From Halomonas sp. SSL-5 (GTDB lineage Bacteria; Pseudomonadota; Gammaproteobacteria; Pseudomonadales; Halomonadaceae), in NCBI RefSeq assembly GCF_030708455.1, contig NZ_JAUYWF010000002.1:248001-312000 (forward strand): a stretch of DNA of 64,000 bases, written 5' to 3'. The notes under the pieces are model-generated. The model had not been told where the DNA came from and made no database searches. It saw only the letters and a program-made list of their open reading frames with translations. Positions 42,997 through 51,278 of the stretch are shown here, in pieces; within the stretch, counting starts at the first letter, position 1, and every line of letters starts with the position of its first letter. The position numbers and the translations under genes were made by a program.

Positions 42997-43778
42997 TGGA
43001 GGCCTTCACCCTCGAGACCCCGGCGGGCAGCATCCATGTCGCCCGCTGGCGTCCGGAAACGACCGAGGCGCTGCGCAGCCCCATCGTGCTGCTGCATGAT
43101 TCACTGGGCTGCGTGGCGCTGTGGCGAACGTTCCCGGCGCTGCTCAGCCAGGTGACCGGCCGCGAGGTGATCGCCTATGACCGGCTGGGGTTCGGCCTCT
43201 CCGCGCCCTACCCCGGCAAGCTGCCCATGAGCTTTATCGCCGACGAGGCCCGCACCACCTTCGCCGCCCTGCGCGAGGAGCTGGGGCTCTCGGGGTTCGT
43301 GCTGCTCGGTCACAGCGTGGGTGGCGGGATGGCCATCGAGGCCGCCGGCCAGCACGCCGACGGCTGCGAGGCCCTGATCAGCGTGGCGGCCCAGGCCTTC
43401 ATGGAGCCGCGCATCCTGGCCGGCATCCGCGAGGCGGACGCCGCCTTCCGCGACCCAGACCAGCTGGCGCGCCTGGCTCGCCACCATGGCGACAAGGCGC
43501 AGTGGGTGCTGCGCGCCTGGGTCGACACCTGGCAGACCGAGGCCTTCGCCGATTGGGACCTGGCCGCGGCGCTTTCCCGGGTGCACTGCCCGACCCTGGC
43601 AATCCACGGTGAACACGACGAGTTCGGCTCACCGGCCCAGGCCCGCTACATCGCCGAGCGCAGTACAGGTCCCGGTGAAGCACGGATCCTGCCCTGCGGC
43701 CATGTGCCCCATCGCGAGTGCCCCGAGCGGCTGATCGCCACCCTTCTTCCCTTCCTGACAACGCAGACGACGGCCTGA
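42996..43778 (+). CDS. Alpha/beta hydrolase
   Basis: A 260-residue alpha/beta hydrolase. The oxyanion segment is VLLHDSLG, the nucleophile elbow LLGHSVGGGMAIEA, the acid is in AIHGEHDEFGSP, and the His in LPCGHVPHRECPE. The ATG at 42996 overlaps the thiolase stop by one base, so the two are translationally coupled. A thioesterase or ester hydrolase acting on products of the acyl-CoA pathway is plausible, but the substrate is not readable. Confidence 0.85.
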   Translation: MEAFTLETPAGSIHVARWRPETTEALRSPIVLLHDSLGCVALWRTFPALLSQVTGREVIAYDRLGFGLSAPYPGKLPMSFIADEARTTFAALREELGLSGFVLLGHSVGGGMAIEAAGQHADGCEALISVAAQAFMEPRILAGIREADAAFRDPDQLARLARHHGDKAQWVLRAWVDTWQTEAFADWDLAAALSRVHCPTLAIHGEHDEFGSPAQARYIAERSTGPGEARILPCGHVPHRECPERLIATLLPFLTTQTTA

Positions 43779-43827
43779 CGCCGGAGCGTCCGCCCGACAC
43801 AACCGGCACGGCGGAAGCCCCGCCTGC

Positions 43828-43869
43828 GCCGGTTGCCGGTTGCCGGTTGCCGGTTGCCGGTCGCCGGTC
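43828..43869 (+). repeat. Six tandem 7-bp repeats (GCCGGTT/GCCGGTC)
   Basis: Four GCCGGTT units are followed by two GCCGGTC units in the gap between convergent genes (hydrolase and acuI). The tract is noncoding on both strands, and copy number may vary between strains. Confidence 0.8.
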
Positions 43870-43888
43870 GCTGAGGGTCAGTCACTCC

Positions 43889-44872
43889 TCAGCGCGTCAT
43901 CTCCACCACCAGGCGCCCGCGGATCCGGCCGGCCAGCAGGTCGTCGGCCGCCTCGACGGCTTCGTCGAGGGCGATGGTGCGGGTGATGGCATCGAGCTGC
44001 TCGGGGGCCAGCAGCTCGCCCAGCCGCCGCCAGGCCTCGAGGCGATCCTCGCGGGGGCGCATCACACTGTCGATCCCCGCCAGGGTCACGCCACGCAGGA
44101 TAAAGGGCGCGACACTGGCCGGCAGGTCCATGCCCTGGGCCAGCCCGCAGGCCGTCACCGTACCGCCGTAGCGGGTCGCCGCGAGGACGTTGACCAGGGT
44201 GTGGCTGCCCACCGAGTCGACCGCCCCCGCCCAGCGCTCCTTGGCCAGCGGACGCCCCGGCTCGGACAGCTCCGCCCGGTCGATCACTTGCTCGGCCCCG
44301 AGCGCCTTGAGATAGTCCGTCTCCTCCAGGCGCCCGGTGGAGGCCACCACGCGATAGCCCAGCCGCGCGAGCAGCGCGATGGCGTAGCTGCCCACGCCGC
44401 CGTTGGCGCCGGTCACCAGCACCTCGCCCTGATCCGGGGTGACGCCCTGACGTTCCAGCGCCATGACCGAGAGCATGGCCGTGTAGCCGGCGGTACCGAT
44501 GGCCATGGATTGCCGGGCCGTGAAAGCCGACGGATGGGGGATCAGCCAGCGACTGTCCAGGCGAGCCTTCTCGGCCAGGCCACCCCAGTGGGTCTCGCCC
44601 ACGCCCCAGCCGTTGAGCAGCACCGTATCGCCCGGGGCATAGGCCTCGCTCGTGGACGCCTCCACCGTGCCGGCCAGATCGATCCCCGGCACCATGGGGA
44701 ACTTGCGCACCACCGGGCCCTTGCCGGTGATGGCCAGGGCATCCTTGTAGTTGAGGGTGCTGCACTCGACCCTCACGGTGACATCGCCATCCGGCAGGCG
44801 CGACTCGTCCAGCGTCTCGAGCCCTACCTGCTGACCCTTGTCGTTCTTGTCGATCAGAATTGCCTTGAACAT
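43889..44872 (-). CDS. acuI: Acrylyl-CoA reductase (NADPH), AcuI/YhdH family
   Basis: A 327-residue MDR-family oxidoreductase without structural zinc. Family marks are TLNYKDALAITGKGPVV, PMVPGIDLAGTVE, LNGWGVGETHWGGLAEKAR, the cofactor loop VTGANGGVGSYAIALLARLG and ACGLAQGMDLP. AcuI reduces toxic acryloyl-CoA to propionyl-CoA in acrylate and DMSP catabolism. The start is ATG 44872 or the adjoining ATG 44875. A palindromic operator lies directly upstream, and the same sequence precedes the neighbouring tetR-type gene, which supports an AcuI/AcuR pair. Confidence 0.88.
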   Translation of the reverse strand: MFKAILIDKNDKGQQVGLETLDESRLPDGDVTVRVECSTLNYKDALAITGKGPVVRKFPMVPGIDLAGTVEASTSEAYAPGDTVLLNGWGVGETHWGGLAEKARLDSRWLIPHPSAFTARQSMAIGTAGYTAMLSVMALERQGVTPDQGEVLVTGANGGVGSYAIALLARLGYRVVASTGRLEETDYLKALGAEQVIDRAELSEPGRPLAKERWAGAVDSVGSHTLVNVLAATRYGGTVTACGLAQGMDLPASVAPFILRGVTLAGIDSVMRPREDRLEAWRRLGELLAPEQLDAITRTIALDEAVEAADDLLAGRIRGRLVVEMTR

Positions 44873-44896
44873 CATGCACCTTGCGTTGCAGAGCAT

Positions 44897-44917
44897 TTAT
44901 AGACCGGTCGTCTATAA
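44897..44917 (-). promoter_or_regulatory. AcuR-type operator upstream of acuI
   Basis: TTATAGAC-CGGTC-GTCTATAA is a perfect dyad 22 bp before the acuI start. The core ATAGACC-GTCGTCTA recurs upstream of the regulator gene at 45588. Confidence 0.75.
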
Positions 44918-44939
44918 AAAAGCCATGAAAGGCACCCAT

Positions 44940-45578
44940 CTAGCGGGGCAGCCCTTCCATGTAAGTCGTGATAAACACCTCCAGGGGGCGCGGACCGGCT
45001 TCCAGCCGGGCGCGCATCACGGCCCCTTCCCAGCCGATCCAGAAGGCCTCGGCAAGCCTGTCGCAATCGGCGTCCTGGCTGAGGTCGCCGGTCGCCTGGG
45101 CCTCGCGCAGACAGCGAGCCAGTCGCTGCTGCCAGTCGGCGAGAGTCGCGCGCAGCCAGTCGCGATAACCCGCCGGCAGCCCCCCGGCCTCCTGTCCCAG
45201 GTTGCCCACCAGGCAGCCCCGGCGAAAATCGTGCCGGGCCATGCCCGCCCTGGCATCCTCGACGAAGGCTTCGATGCGCGCCAGCGGCGGTCGTGCGTCG
45301 TCGCTCAGGTAGCGCTCGAGCTTGGCGGCAAAATAAGCCCCATAGCGCTCCATCACCGCCCGTCCGAAGGCTTCCTTGCTGTCGAAATAGTAATAGAAGG
45401 AGCCCTTGGGCACGCCGACCCGCTTGAGGATGCCGTCGATGCCCGAGGCGATGAAGCCCTGCTCGGTCAGCACCTCGAGTCCGCTGCGGATCAGCGTGGC
45501 GCGGGTGTCGGGGTCATCTCGTGCCACCTTGGGGGGCCGGCCTCGGCGACGGGGCTTATGGGAGGTTGTCTGAGTCAT
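44940..45578 (-). CDS. acuR: TetR family regulator, AcuR-like
   Basis: A 212-residue TetR protein. A basic N-terminal arm (KPRRRGRPPKVARDD) precedes the HTH (LTEQGFIASGIDGILKRVGV, then GSFYYYFDSKEAFG). The C-terminal domain has GCLVGNLGQEAG and EAFWIGWEGAVMRARLE, as in AcuR/YxaF-type regulators. The ATG at 45578 is chosen over the frame from 45713 because it places the HTH normally and sits next to the operator. It likely represses itself and acuI until acrylate or a similar compound binds. Confidence 0.82.
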   Translation of the reverse strand: MTQTTSHKPRRRGRPPKVARDDPDTRATLIRSGLEVLTEQGFIASGIDGILKRVGVPKGSFYYYFDSKEAFGRAVMERYGAYFAAKLERYLSDDARPPLARIEAFVEDARAGMARHDFRRGCLVGNLGQEAGGLPAGYRDWLRATLADWQQRLARCLREAQATGDLSQDADCDRLAEAFWIGWEGAVMRARLEAGPRPLEVFITTYMEGLPR

Positions 45579-45587
45579 GGGATCAAT

Positions 45588-45604
45588 ATAGACCAGTCGT
45601 CTAC
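45588..45604 (-). promoter_or_regulatory. AcuR-type operator upstream of acuR
   Basis: ATAGACCAGTCGTCTAC differs from the acuI operator core at only two positions. It lies 10 bp before the acuR start, consistent with autorepression. Confidence 0.7.
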
Positions 45605-45742
45605 TTATTCCAAGCCGCCTCGTGCAAAGGGCAGGGGTTCTAGCCGGCACGCCCCGGCTCGGCGCAATGCCCCTGAGCGACATGGCAAGGTTGTGCGCGA
45701 CGGGCCGCGCCAACGTCGCCTTGTGCAGGGAACGACATTGAG

Positions 45743-45764
45743 GATATATGATTTTTCATATATC
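45743..45764 (+). promoter_or_regulatory. ArsR-type operator 1 (acr3 unit)
   Basis: GATATATGA-TTTT-TCATATATC is a perfect 9-bp-arm dyad, 56 bp before the ATG of the ars relic. Two similar dyads occur at 48907 and 54045, each upstream of another ars transcription unit. ATATATG-type dyads are usual ArsR targets. Confidence 0.75.
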
Positions 45765-45819
45765 GTAAGCCGCACAACAGCCTGATCCCCGCCCCAGCGC
45801 CTGTCTCGATGGAGACACC

Positions 45820-46212
45820 ATGAACGTACTGTTTCTCTACACCGGCAACGCCTGCCGCTCCACCTACGCCGAGGCTCTGCAGCGGGCCCGTGAAGAGATC
45901 CACCGGCGCGCCTCCCGGGAAGAGGCAACACAAGGAGATACCGCGTGCCCCCCATCCCCTGGACGACCTGCCCAATATCGATCGCGAACGGTTCCGGGTA
46001 CCGGACGGCGTGAGCCTGGGCATTCCCACCGCAGGCGAGCACGTCCCGCGCATCCTGCGTCTCTCTCTGACAGCATCGTCGACGTGATGGAGGAGCCGGT
46101 GAAGTTCACGCTGCTGGTGCGCGGCCGCAGCGAGGCGCTGACCGACCGCTACTCCGAACGCAAGGAGTCGGTCGAGCAGCTCTCCGCCCGGGTCAATCAG
46201 CGCGCCATCTGA
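45820..46212 (+). pseudogene. Decayed arsC 5' fragment joined to arsH remnants
   Basis: The frame is open for 130 residues but is a composite. It starts MNVLFLYTGNACRSTYAEAL, the N-terminus of a low-molecular-weight-phosphatase-type ArsC whose first catalytic Cys is Tyr. In the +1 frame, about 45930-46060 encodes an ArsH N-terminus (LDDLPNIDRERFRVPDG, then PRIL). From about 46070 the first frame encodes an ArsH C-terminus ([34 protein letters not shown]). Roughly 130-150 ArsH residues between PRIL and VMEE are missing. Neither enzyme can be functional. It sits between an ArsR operator and acr3. Confidence 0.75.
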
Positions 46213-46225
46213 CAGGAGTCACATC

Positions 46226-47326
46226 ATGACCGCACATCAGGAATCCCAGTCACCCAGCACCAGTGAAGGCATGGGGCTCTTCGAGCGCTTCCTCTCGGTC
46301 TGGGTGGCACTGGCCATCGTCGCCGGGGTGCTGCTCGGCCAGTTCGCCCCGGCGATCCCCGAGACGCTCTCGCGGTTCGAATACGCCCAGGTGTCGATCC
46401 CGGTGGCGATGCTGATCTGGGCGATGATCTTCCCGATGATGGCGCAGATCGACTTCACCGCCATCCTCGGCGTGCGCCGCCAGCCCAGGGGGCTGGTCAT
46501 CACCACCACCGTGAACTGGCTGATCAAGCCCTTCACCATGTTCGCCATCGCCTGGTTCTTCCTGACGGTGGTATTCGCCCCCTTGATTCCTGCCGAACGC
46601 GCCAGCCAGTACCTGGCCGGGGCCATCCTGCTGGGCGCCGCCCCCTGCACGGCCATGGTCTTCGTGTGGAGCTACCTGACCCGCGGCGACGCCGCCTACA
46701 CCCTGGTTCAGGTCGCCCTCAACGACCTGATCATGCTGTTCGCCTTCGCCCCCATCGTGGTCTTCCTGCTCGGCGTCTCCAACATCCAAGTGCCCTGGGA
46801 CACGGTGGCGCTGTCGGTCTTCCTGTATATCGTCATCCCGCTCACCGCGGGGTATCTGACCCGGCGCATCCTGATCGCCCGCCGCGGCAGCGAGTGGTAC
46901 GACAACGTCTTCATGAAGAAGGTGGGCCCGATCACTCCCGTCGGGCTGATCATCACCCTGGTGCTGCTGTTCGCCTTCCAGGGCGAGGTGATCCTCGAGG
47001 CGCCGCTGCATATCGTGCTGATCGCCATCCCGCTGATCCTCCAGACCTTCCTGATCTTCTTCATCGCCTACGGCTGGGCCAAGGCGTGGAAGGTGCCTCA
47101 CAACGTGGCGGCCCCCGGGGCGATGATCGGCGCCAGCAACTTCTTCGAGCTGGCGGTGGCGGCCGCCATCGCCTTGTTCGGCCTGCAGTCGGGCGCGGCG
47201 CTGGCCACGGTGGTGGGCGTGCTGGTGGAGGTGCCGCTGATGCTCGCCCTGGTGCGCATCGCCAACAAGACCCGCCACCACTTCCCCGAGGCCGGGACGA
47301 AGGCCACGGCCGAGGCCCGGGGCTGA
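46226..47326 (+). CDS. arsB: ACR3 family arsenite efflux transporter
   Basis: A 366-residue ten-helix transporter of the bile/arsenite/riboflavin superfamily. [19 protein letters not shown] contains the conserved Cys essential in ACR3, and [22 protein letters not shown] lies in the last helices. [13 protein letters not shown] is also typical. It extrudes arsenite across the inner membrane. CAGGAG precedes the ATG at 46226. It is the first intact gene after operator 1 and the arsC/arsH relic; the next gene starts 3 bp after its stop. The symbol is used for ACR3-type arsenite pumps; acr3 is an equal choice. Confidence 0.94.
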   Translation: MTAHQESQSPSTSEGMGLFERFLSVWVALAIVAGVLLGQFAPAIPETLSRFEYAQVSIPVAMLIWAMIFPMMAQIDFTAILGVRRQPRGLVITTTVNWLIKPFTMFAIAWFFLTVVFAPLIPAERASQYLAGAILLGAAPCTAMVFVWSYLTRGDAAYTLVQVALNDLIMLFAFAPIVVFLLGVSNIQVPWDTVALSVFLYIVIPLTAGYLTRRILIARRGSEWYDNVFMKKVGPITPVGLIITLVLLFAFQGEVILEAPLHIVLIAIPLILQTFLIFFIAYGWAKAWKVPHNVAAPGAMIGASNFFELAVAAAIALFGLQSGAALATVVGVLVEVPLMLALVRIANKTRHHFPEAGTKATAEARG

Positions 47327-47329
47327 GCC

Positions 47330-47614
47330 ATGGCCATCGAGGTCAGTGACCGCGCCCGGGAATGGCTGCGAAAGAAGGGCGGCGTGGCCACGGTACGACT
47401 GTCTCCCCGCCACGGCTGCTGTGGCGGCGGGGCCGACATCGCGGTGGCCGAGGCCAAGGCCCCGGATGCGCCGGCGTGCTATACATGCGTCGAGTTCGAG
47501 GGGCTGAGGCTCTACATCGACCCGACGCTGGTCGACCAGGGACTCAGGCTCGACGTCGAAGGCTTCCTGGGCCTCAGGCATCTCTTCGTGGACGGCGTAC
47601 CGGTGTCGAGATAG
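47330..47614 (+). CDS. CC/Se-motif family small protein
   Basis: A 94-residue protein with a short helix (VSDRAREWLRKKGG), then LSPRHGCCGGGADIAVAE with a vicinal Cys-Cys. In relatives one of these Cys is replaced by selenocysteine; here both codons are Cys. ACYTCVEFEGLRLYID follows. The vicinal thiols next to an arsenite pump suggest trivalent arsenic binding or thiol redox chemistry, but the biochemical role is not established. It is 3 bp after acr3 and precedes an MFS gene. Confidence 0.78.
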   Translation: MAIEVSDRAREWLRKKGGVATVRLSPRHGCCGGGADIAVAEAKAPDAPACYTCVEFEGLRLYIDPTLVDQGLRLDVEGFLGLRHLFVDGVPVSR

Positions 47615-47661
47615 CCCTCTCGCCGCTTGCGCCGCGGCGCCTTCCCGGTGAGGATCAAGGA

Positions 47662-48873
47662 ATGACTGCAACCCTCCTGCGGCGCTTCCCGCTGCTGACC
47701 ATCGTGCTGGCCCAGCTGTTCGGCACCTCGCTATGGTTCTCCGTCAACGGCGTGGGGCTCTCCCTCTCCCGCGACCTGGGATTCTCTGAGGCGGACCTCG
47801 GCCGACTGACCCTGACCGTGCAGGCCGGCTTCATCGCCGGCACCCTGTTCATCGCCACCACCGGGCTGGCCGACCGCTTCCGCGCCAGCCGCATCTTCGC
47901 CGCCGCCTGCCTGGCCGGCGCCCTGGCCAACGCCGGCTTCGTGCTGGTGGCGGACCAGTGGTCCCTGGCGATCATGTTGCGCCTGCTGACCGGACTCTGC
48001 CTGGCCGGCATCTACCCGCTGGGCATGAAGCTGGTGATCGGCTGGACGCCGAAGCACACCGGGGCGGCGCTGGCCTGGCTGGTGGGCATGCTGACCCTGG
48101 GCACCGCCCTGCCCCACCTGCTGCGCGGCGCCAGCCTGGGCCTGCCCTGGGAGTGGCCGCTGCTGGGGGCATCCTGCCTGGCCCTCGCCGGCGGCGCCCT
48201 GATCCTGGCCCTGGGCGATGGCCCACACCTGCCGTCCTCGAGCGGCAAGGCGCGCCTGCTCGACGGGCTGGCGGCGCTGCGCGAGGCGCGCTTCCGCGCC
48301 GTGGCCGGGGGCTACTTCGGCCACTGCTGGGAGCTCTACGCGCTGTGGACCCTCGCCCCCTTCCTGGTGGCCCGCGAGGTGGCCCGACTCGGTGCCCCGC
48401 CGGCCTGGATTCCCTGGCTGTCGTTTTCCGTCATCGCCCTGGGGCTGGCCGGCTGCGTCGGCGGCGGAACCCTGAGTCGCCGACTGGGCAGCCTGTGGGT
48501 GGCACGCCGGGCGCTGGCCGCCTCGGGGGGGATCTGCCTGGCCTACCCGCTGCTGACCTGGCTGCCGCCGGGGCTGCTGCTGAGCGTGCTGGCGCTGTGG
48601 GGGCTGACCGTGATCGCCGACTCGCCGCAGTTCTCGGCGCTGGCCGCGGCCAGCGCCCCGCGCGAGCGGATCGGGGCGACCCTGGCGGTGATGAATGCGG
48701 TGGGCTTCGCCCTGACCATCCCCGCCATCTCGCTCACCACCAGTCTGTGGGAGCTGCAGGGCGCCTGGGTGCTGTGGTGGCTGCTGCCGGGGCCGGTGCT
48801 GGGCCTGTGGGCGATGCACCGCCTGCCTGCCGAACGCCTCGAGCCGACGACGACGCGCACCATCAAGGATTGA
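47662..48873 (+). CDS. MFS transporter in the arsenic operon
   Basis: A 403-residue major facilitator protein with about 12 helices. FGTSLWFSVNGVGLSLSRDL opens helix 1, and GLADRFRASRIF is the loop 2-3 motif. The ATG at 47662 is chosen for the helix boundary; the open frame from 47362 runs over the preceding gene out of phase. It is not ArsJ, which is encoded at 51279. The substrate is unknown, but its position in the acr3 unit suggests an arsenic-related or organic-anion role. Confidence 0.8.
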   Translation: MTATLLRRFPLLTIVLAQLFGTSLWFSVNGVGLSLSRDLGFSEADLGRLTLTVQAGFIAGTLFIATTGLADRFRASRIFAAACLAGALANAGFVLVADQWSLAIMLRLLTGLCLAGIYPLGMKLVIGWTPKHTGAALAWLVGMLTLGTALPHLLRGASLGLPWEWPLLGASCLALAGGALILALGDGPHLPSSSGKARLLDGLAALREARFRAVAGGYFGHCWELYALWTLAPFLVAREVARLGAPPAWIPWLSFSVIALGLAGCVGGGTLSRRLGSLWVARRALAASGGICLAYPLLTWLPPGLLLSVLALWGLTVIADSPQFSALAAASAPRERIGATLAVMNAVGFALTIPAISLTTSLWELQGAWVLWWLLPGPVLGLWAMHRLPAERLEPTTTRTIKD

Positions 48874-48906
48874 TGCCGGTCAGGGCGACGGCGCGACACA
48901 CTGGGA

Positions 48907-48928
48907 AATATACGATTATGCATATATT
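48907..48928 (+). promoter_or_regulatory. ArsR-type operator 2 (permease unit)
   Basis: AATATACGA-TTAT-GCATATATT is a 22-bp imperfect dyad (7 of 9 arm positions) with the same geometry as operator 1. It lies 40 bp before the permease start. Confidence 0.65.
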
Positions 48929-48968
48929 CTGACGAAATACCTGTCGCCCCGCCACCATGAGGCCACCG

Positions 48969-50321
48969 ATGTCGGATACCTCCTCCAGTCACGACGCTGC
49001 CCCTGCCCGCCTGCTGGCGCTGGCCCGGGAGAACCCCGACCAGGTCCGCTGGATCGGCGCTGTGGTGGGCATCTTCCTGCTGGTCTACTTCCTGCCCGCC
49101 GGCACGGCGCGCTTCGACAACGCCGTGCTGGAGGGCATCCGGCTGACCCACTGGTACGCCCAGGAGCACGTGATCCTCTGCCTGCTGCCGGCCTTCCTGA
49201 TCGCCGGCGCCATGGCCGCCTACCTGAGCCAGGGCGCGGTGATGCGCTACCTGGGCCCGGCGGCACCCAAGCCGGTGGCCTTCGGCATGGCCTCGGTATC
49301 GGGGATGCTGCTGGCGGTCTGCTCCTGCACCGTGTTGCCGCTGTTCGGCGGCATCTACAAGCGCGGCGCGGGCCTGGGGCCGGCGGTGGCCTTCCTCTAC
49401 TCGGGGCCGGCGATCAACGTCATGGCGGTGGTGGTCACCGCCAAGGTACTGGGCCTGGAACTGGGCCTGGCGCGGGCCATCGGCGCCATCGTCTTCGCGG
49501 TGGTGATCGGGGTGATCATGCACCTCATCTATCGTCGCGAGGAGCTGGCGCGCAGCCAGCAGAGTGCTCGCGGCTTCGCCATCGACGACGACGGCCGTCC
49601 GCTGGGCCAGGTAGCGGCCTTCTTCGGCCTGATGGTGGGCATCCTGGTATTCGCCAACTGGGCCGCCGCCGACAGCCCCACCTGGATGGTCATCCACGCC
49701 TGGAAGTGGCAGATCACCGCGGTGCTCGGCGGGCTCTTCGCCCTGCTGCTGATGCGCCGCTGGGGCTGGCCGCTGCGCCAGGTGGCGGTGCTGTCCGGCG
49801 CCGTGGCGCTGGCCGCCCTGCTGGTGCCCGGCATACCGGAGCTGGCCTTCGCCGTAGGCATCATCGGCATCATGCTGATCGCCACCCTGCGCGACGACGA
49901 CCGCGAGTGGGCCGAGCAGAGCTGGGACTTCACCAAGCAGATCATGCCGTTGCTGCTGGCCGGGGTGTTCGTGGCCGGGCTGCTGCTGGGGCGTCCCGGC
50001 GAGGAGGGGCTGATCCCCTCCGAGTGGGTGGTGATGGCGGTGGGCGACAATGGCTTCCAGTCCACCTTCCTGGCCTCGCTGCTGGGTGGCTTCATGTACT
50101 TCTCAACCCTCACCGAGGTGCCCATCGTCCAGGGCCTGATCGGCAACGGCATGGGCAAGGGCCCGGCCCTGGCCCTGCTGCTCGCAGGCCCCGCCCTGTC
50201 GCTGCCCAACATGCTGGTCATCCGCACCATCATGGGCACCCAGAAGACCCTCATCTACTGCACGCTGGTGGTGGTCATGGCGACGATTACCGGCTACCTC
50301 TACGGCCAGCTATGGCCCTGA
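48969..50321 (+). CDS. Permease of the ArsP/YraQ (DUF318) type
   Basis: A 450-residue membrane protein with about ten helices in two related halves. The first half has SGMLLAVCSCTVLPLFGGIYKRGAGLG in part, with a CSC motif, and SGPAINVMAVVVTAKVLG. The second has GGFMYFSTLTEVPIVQGL and LAGPALSLPNMLVIRTIMGT. ArsP members export trivalent methylarsenicals. The ATG at 48969 is preferred to 48957 because GAGG lies at a proper distance. It has its own ArsR-type operator and is followed by a thioredoxin-like gene. Confidence 0.85.
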   Translation: MSDTSSSHDAAPARLLALARENPDQVRWIGAVVGIFLLVYFLPAGTARFDNAVLEGIRLTHWYAQEHVILCLLPAFLIAGAMAAYLSQGAVMRYLGPAAPKPVAFGMASVSGMLLAVCSCTVLPLFGGIYKRGAGLGPAVAFLYSGPAINVMAVVVTAKVLGLELGLARAIGAIVFAVVIGVIMHLIYRREELARSQQSARGFAIDDDGRPLGQVAAFFGLMVGILVFANWAAADSPTWMVIHAWKWQITAVLGGLFALLLMRRWGWPLRQVAVLSGAVALAALLVPGIPELAFAVGIIGIMLIATLRDDDREWAEQSWDFTKQIMPLLLAGVFVAGLLLGRPGEEGLIPSEWVVMAVGDNGFQSTFLASLLGGFMYFSTLTEVPIVQGLIGNGMGKGPALALLLAGPALSLPNMLVIRTIMGTQKTLIYCTLVVVMATITGYLYGQLWP

Positions 50322-50364
50322 CTCCCGTCATTCCGGAACACCGCCATTCCAACAGGAGAGCACC

Positions 50365-50598
50365 ATGAAACTGAGCATCTACGGCAAGGGCTGCAAGAAG
50401 TGCGAGCAGCTGACCGCCAACGCCCAGCAGGCCGCCGAGGCCCTGGGCCTCACGGTCGAGATCGAGAAGGTCACCGACATGAACGCCATCATCGACAAGG
50501 GAGTGATGCGCACCCCGGCACTCGGGGTCGACGGCGAGGTGGTGCTCGAGGGCAAGGTGGCCAGCGCCGAGGAACTCGAGACGCTGCTCAAGGGCTAG
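50365..50598 (+). CDS. Thioredoxin-like small redox protein
   Basis: A 77-residue thioredoxin-fold protein. The redox motif is GKGCKKCEQL, and the cis-proline region is VMRTPALGVDGEVVLEG. ACAGGAGAG precedes the ATG. This type is often found next to DUF318 permeases, as here. It may reduce or carry the permease substrate. It lies 43 bp after the permease in the same unit. Confidence 0.88.
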   Translation: MKLSIYGKGCKKCEQLTANAQQAAEALGLTVEIEKVTDMNAIIDKGVMRTPALGVDGEVVLEGKVASAEELETLLKG

Positions 50599-50613
50599 GC
50601 CTGAGGCCTTTCT

Positions 50614-50653
50614 CGGGTCGAGCGGCCTCAAATCGGTCAGTCTCGACCCGATT
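50614..50653 (+). terminator. Inverted repeat after the thioredoxin-like gene
   Basis: CGGGTCGAG and CTCGACCCG pair across about 19 bases and are followed by ATTT. It lies between the permease unit and the convergent arsR gene. Confidence 0.4.
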
Positions 50654-50701
50654 TGCCGCAATACGAGTTTCCTCAACCCGATCATCTCAACACGCTTTTC
50701 C

Positions 50702-51052
50702 TTAACACAGCGCCGCCCGTCGTTCTGGGCGGTTGCCCATGCTCACCAGACGCACCTGCAGCGCCGCGACGCCCGCCGCCTGCCCCTCGGCTGCGGCCTC
50801 CAGGGCCGCCGTCGCCCAGGCGGGCAGCGACGGCGCCAGGCCGTAGTAGACCCACTGCCCCTCGCGCCGATCGTTGAGCAGCCCGCAATTGCGAAGCTGG
50901 GCGAGATGGCGCGAGACCTTGGGCTGGGAGGCCTCCAGGGCGTGGGTCATCTCGCAGACACACAGCTCCCCCTCGCGCAGGATCAGCAGGGTAAGCATCA
51001 GACGCGTCTCGTCACTCAGGCATTTGAACAGGCGCAGCGGGTCCAGCGTCAT
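50702..51052 (-). CDS. arsR: ArsR family arsenic-responsive repressor
   Basis: A 116-residue winged-helix repressor. LFKCLSDETRLMLTLLIL is the classical N-terminus. The As(III) site is GELCVCEMTHAL (CVC on the recognition-side helix), and HTH SQPKVSRHLAQLRNCGLL follows. The ATG at 51052 is chosen because the upstream open frame is unlike the family. It is the last gene of arsC-gapdh-arsJ-arsR on the minus strand, with a 226-bp gap before it that could hold its own promoter. It is the obvious candidate for binding the three ATATATG-type dyads. Confidence 0.93.
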   Translation of the reverse strand: MTLDPLRLFKCLSDETRLMLTLLILREGELCVCEMTHALEASQPKVSRHLAQLRNCGLLNDRREGQWVYYGLAPSLPAWATAALEAAAEGQAAGVAALQVRLVSMGNRPERRAALC

Positions 51053-51278
51053 CTGGGGTTCCTTGATCGAGGCTCTTAACCATTCTACGCCACGACCCGG
51101 GCCAAGTTCAGGCCCGGGCGCCCAAGGGAACTGCGACTCACAACACCGCTCAAGGCTTTCCCGGCGACAGGCCTCCGAGGGGGCGCTGTGAACCCCTCCC
51201 TGGGCGCTACCGATGCCATCCATGGCATAGGACCCCCTCTACGACCTGTTCCCGGCGCCTTTCGCTATCGCAGCTTGT

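Noticed and set aside
36419-45578. A full DMSP-degradation cluster (dmdBCD or ddd genes)
   Set aside because: AcuI/AcuR and a DmdC-length dehydrogenase are present, but no DMSP lyase, DmdA or clear DmdB is seen. PsrA-like sites point to fatty-acid metabolism.
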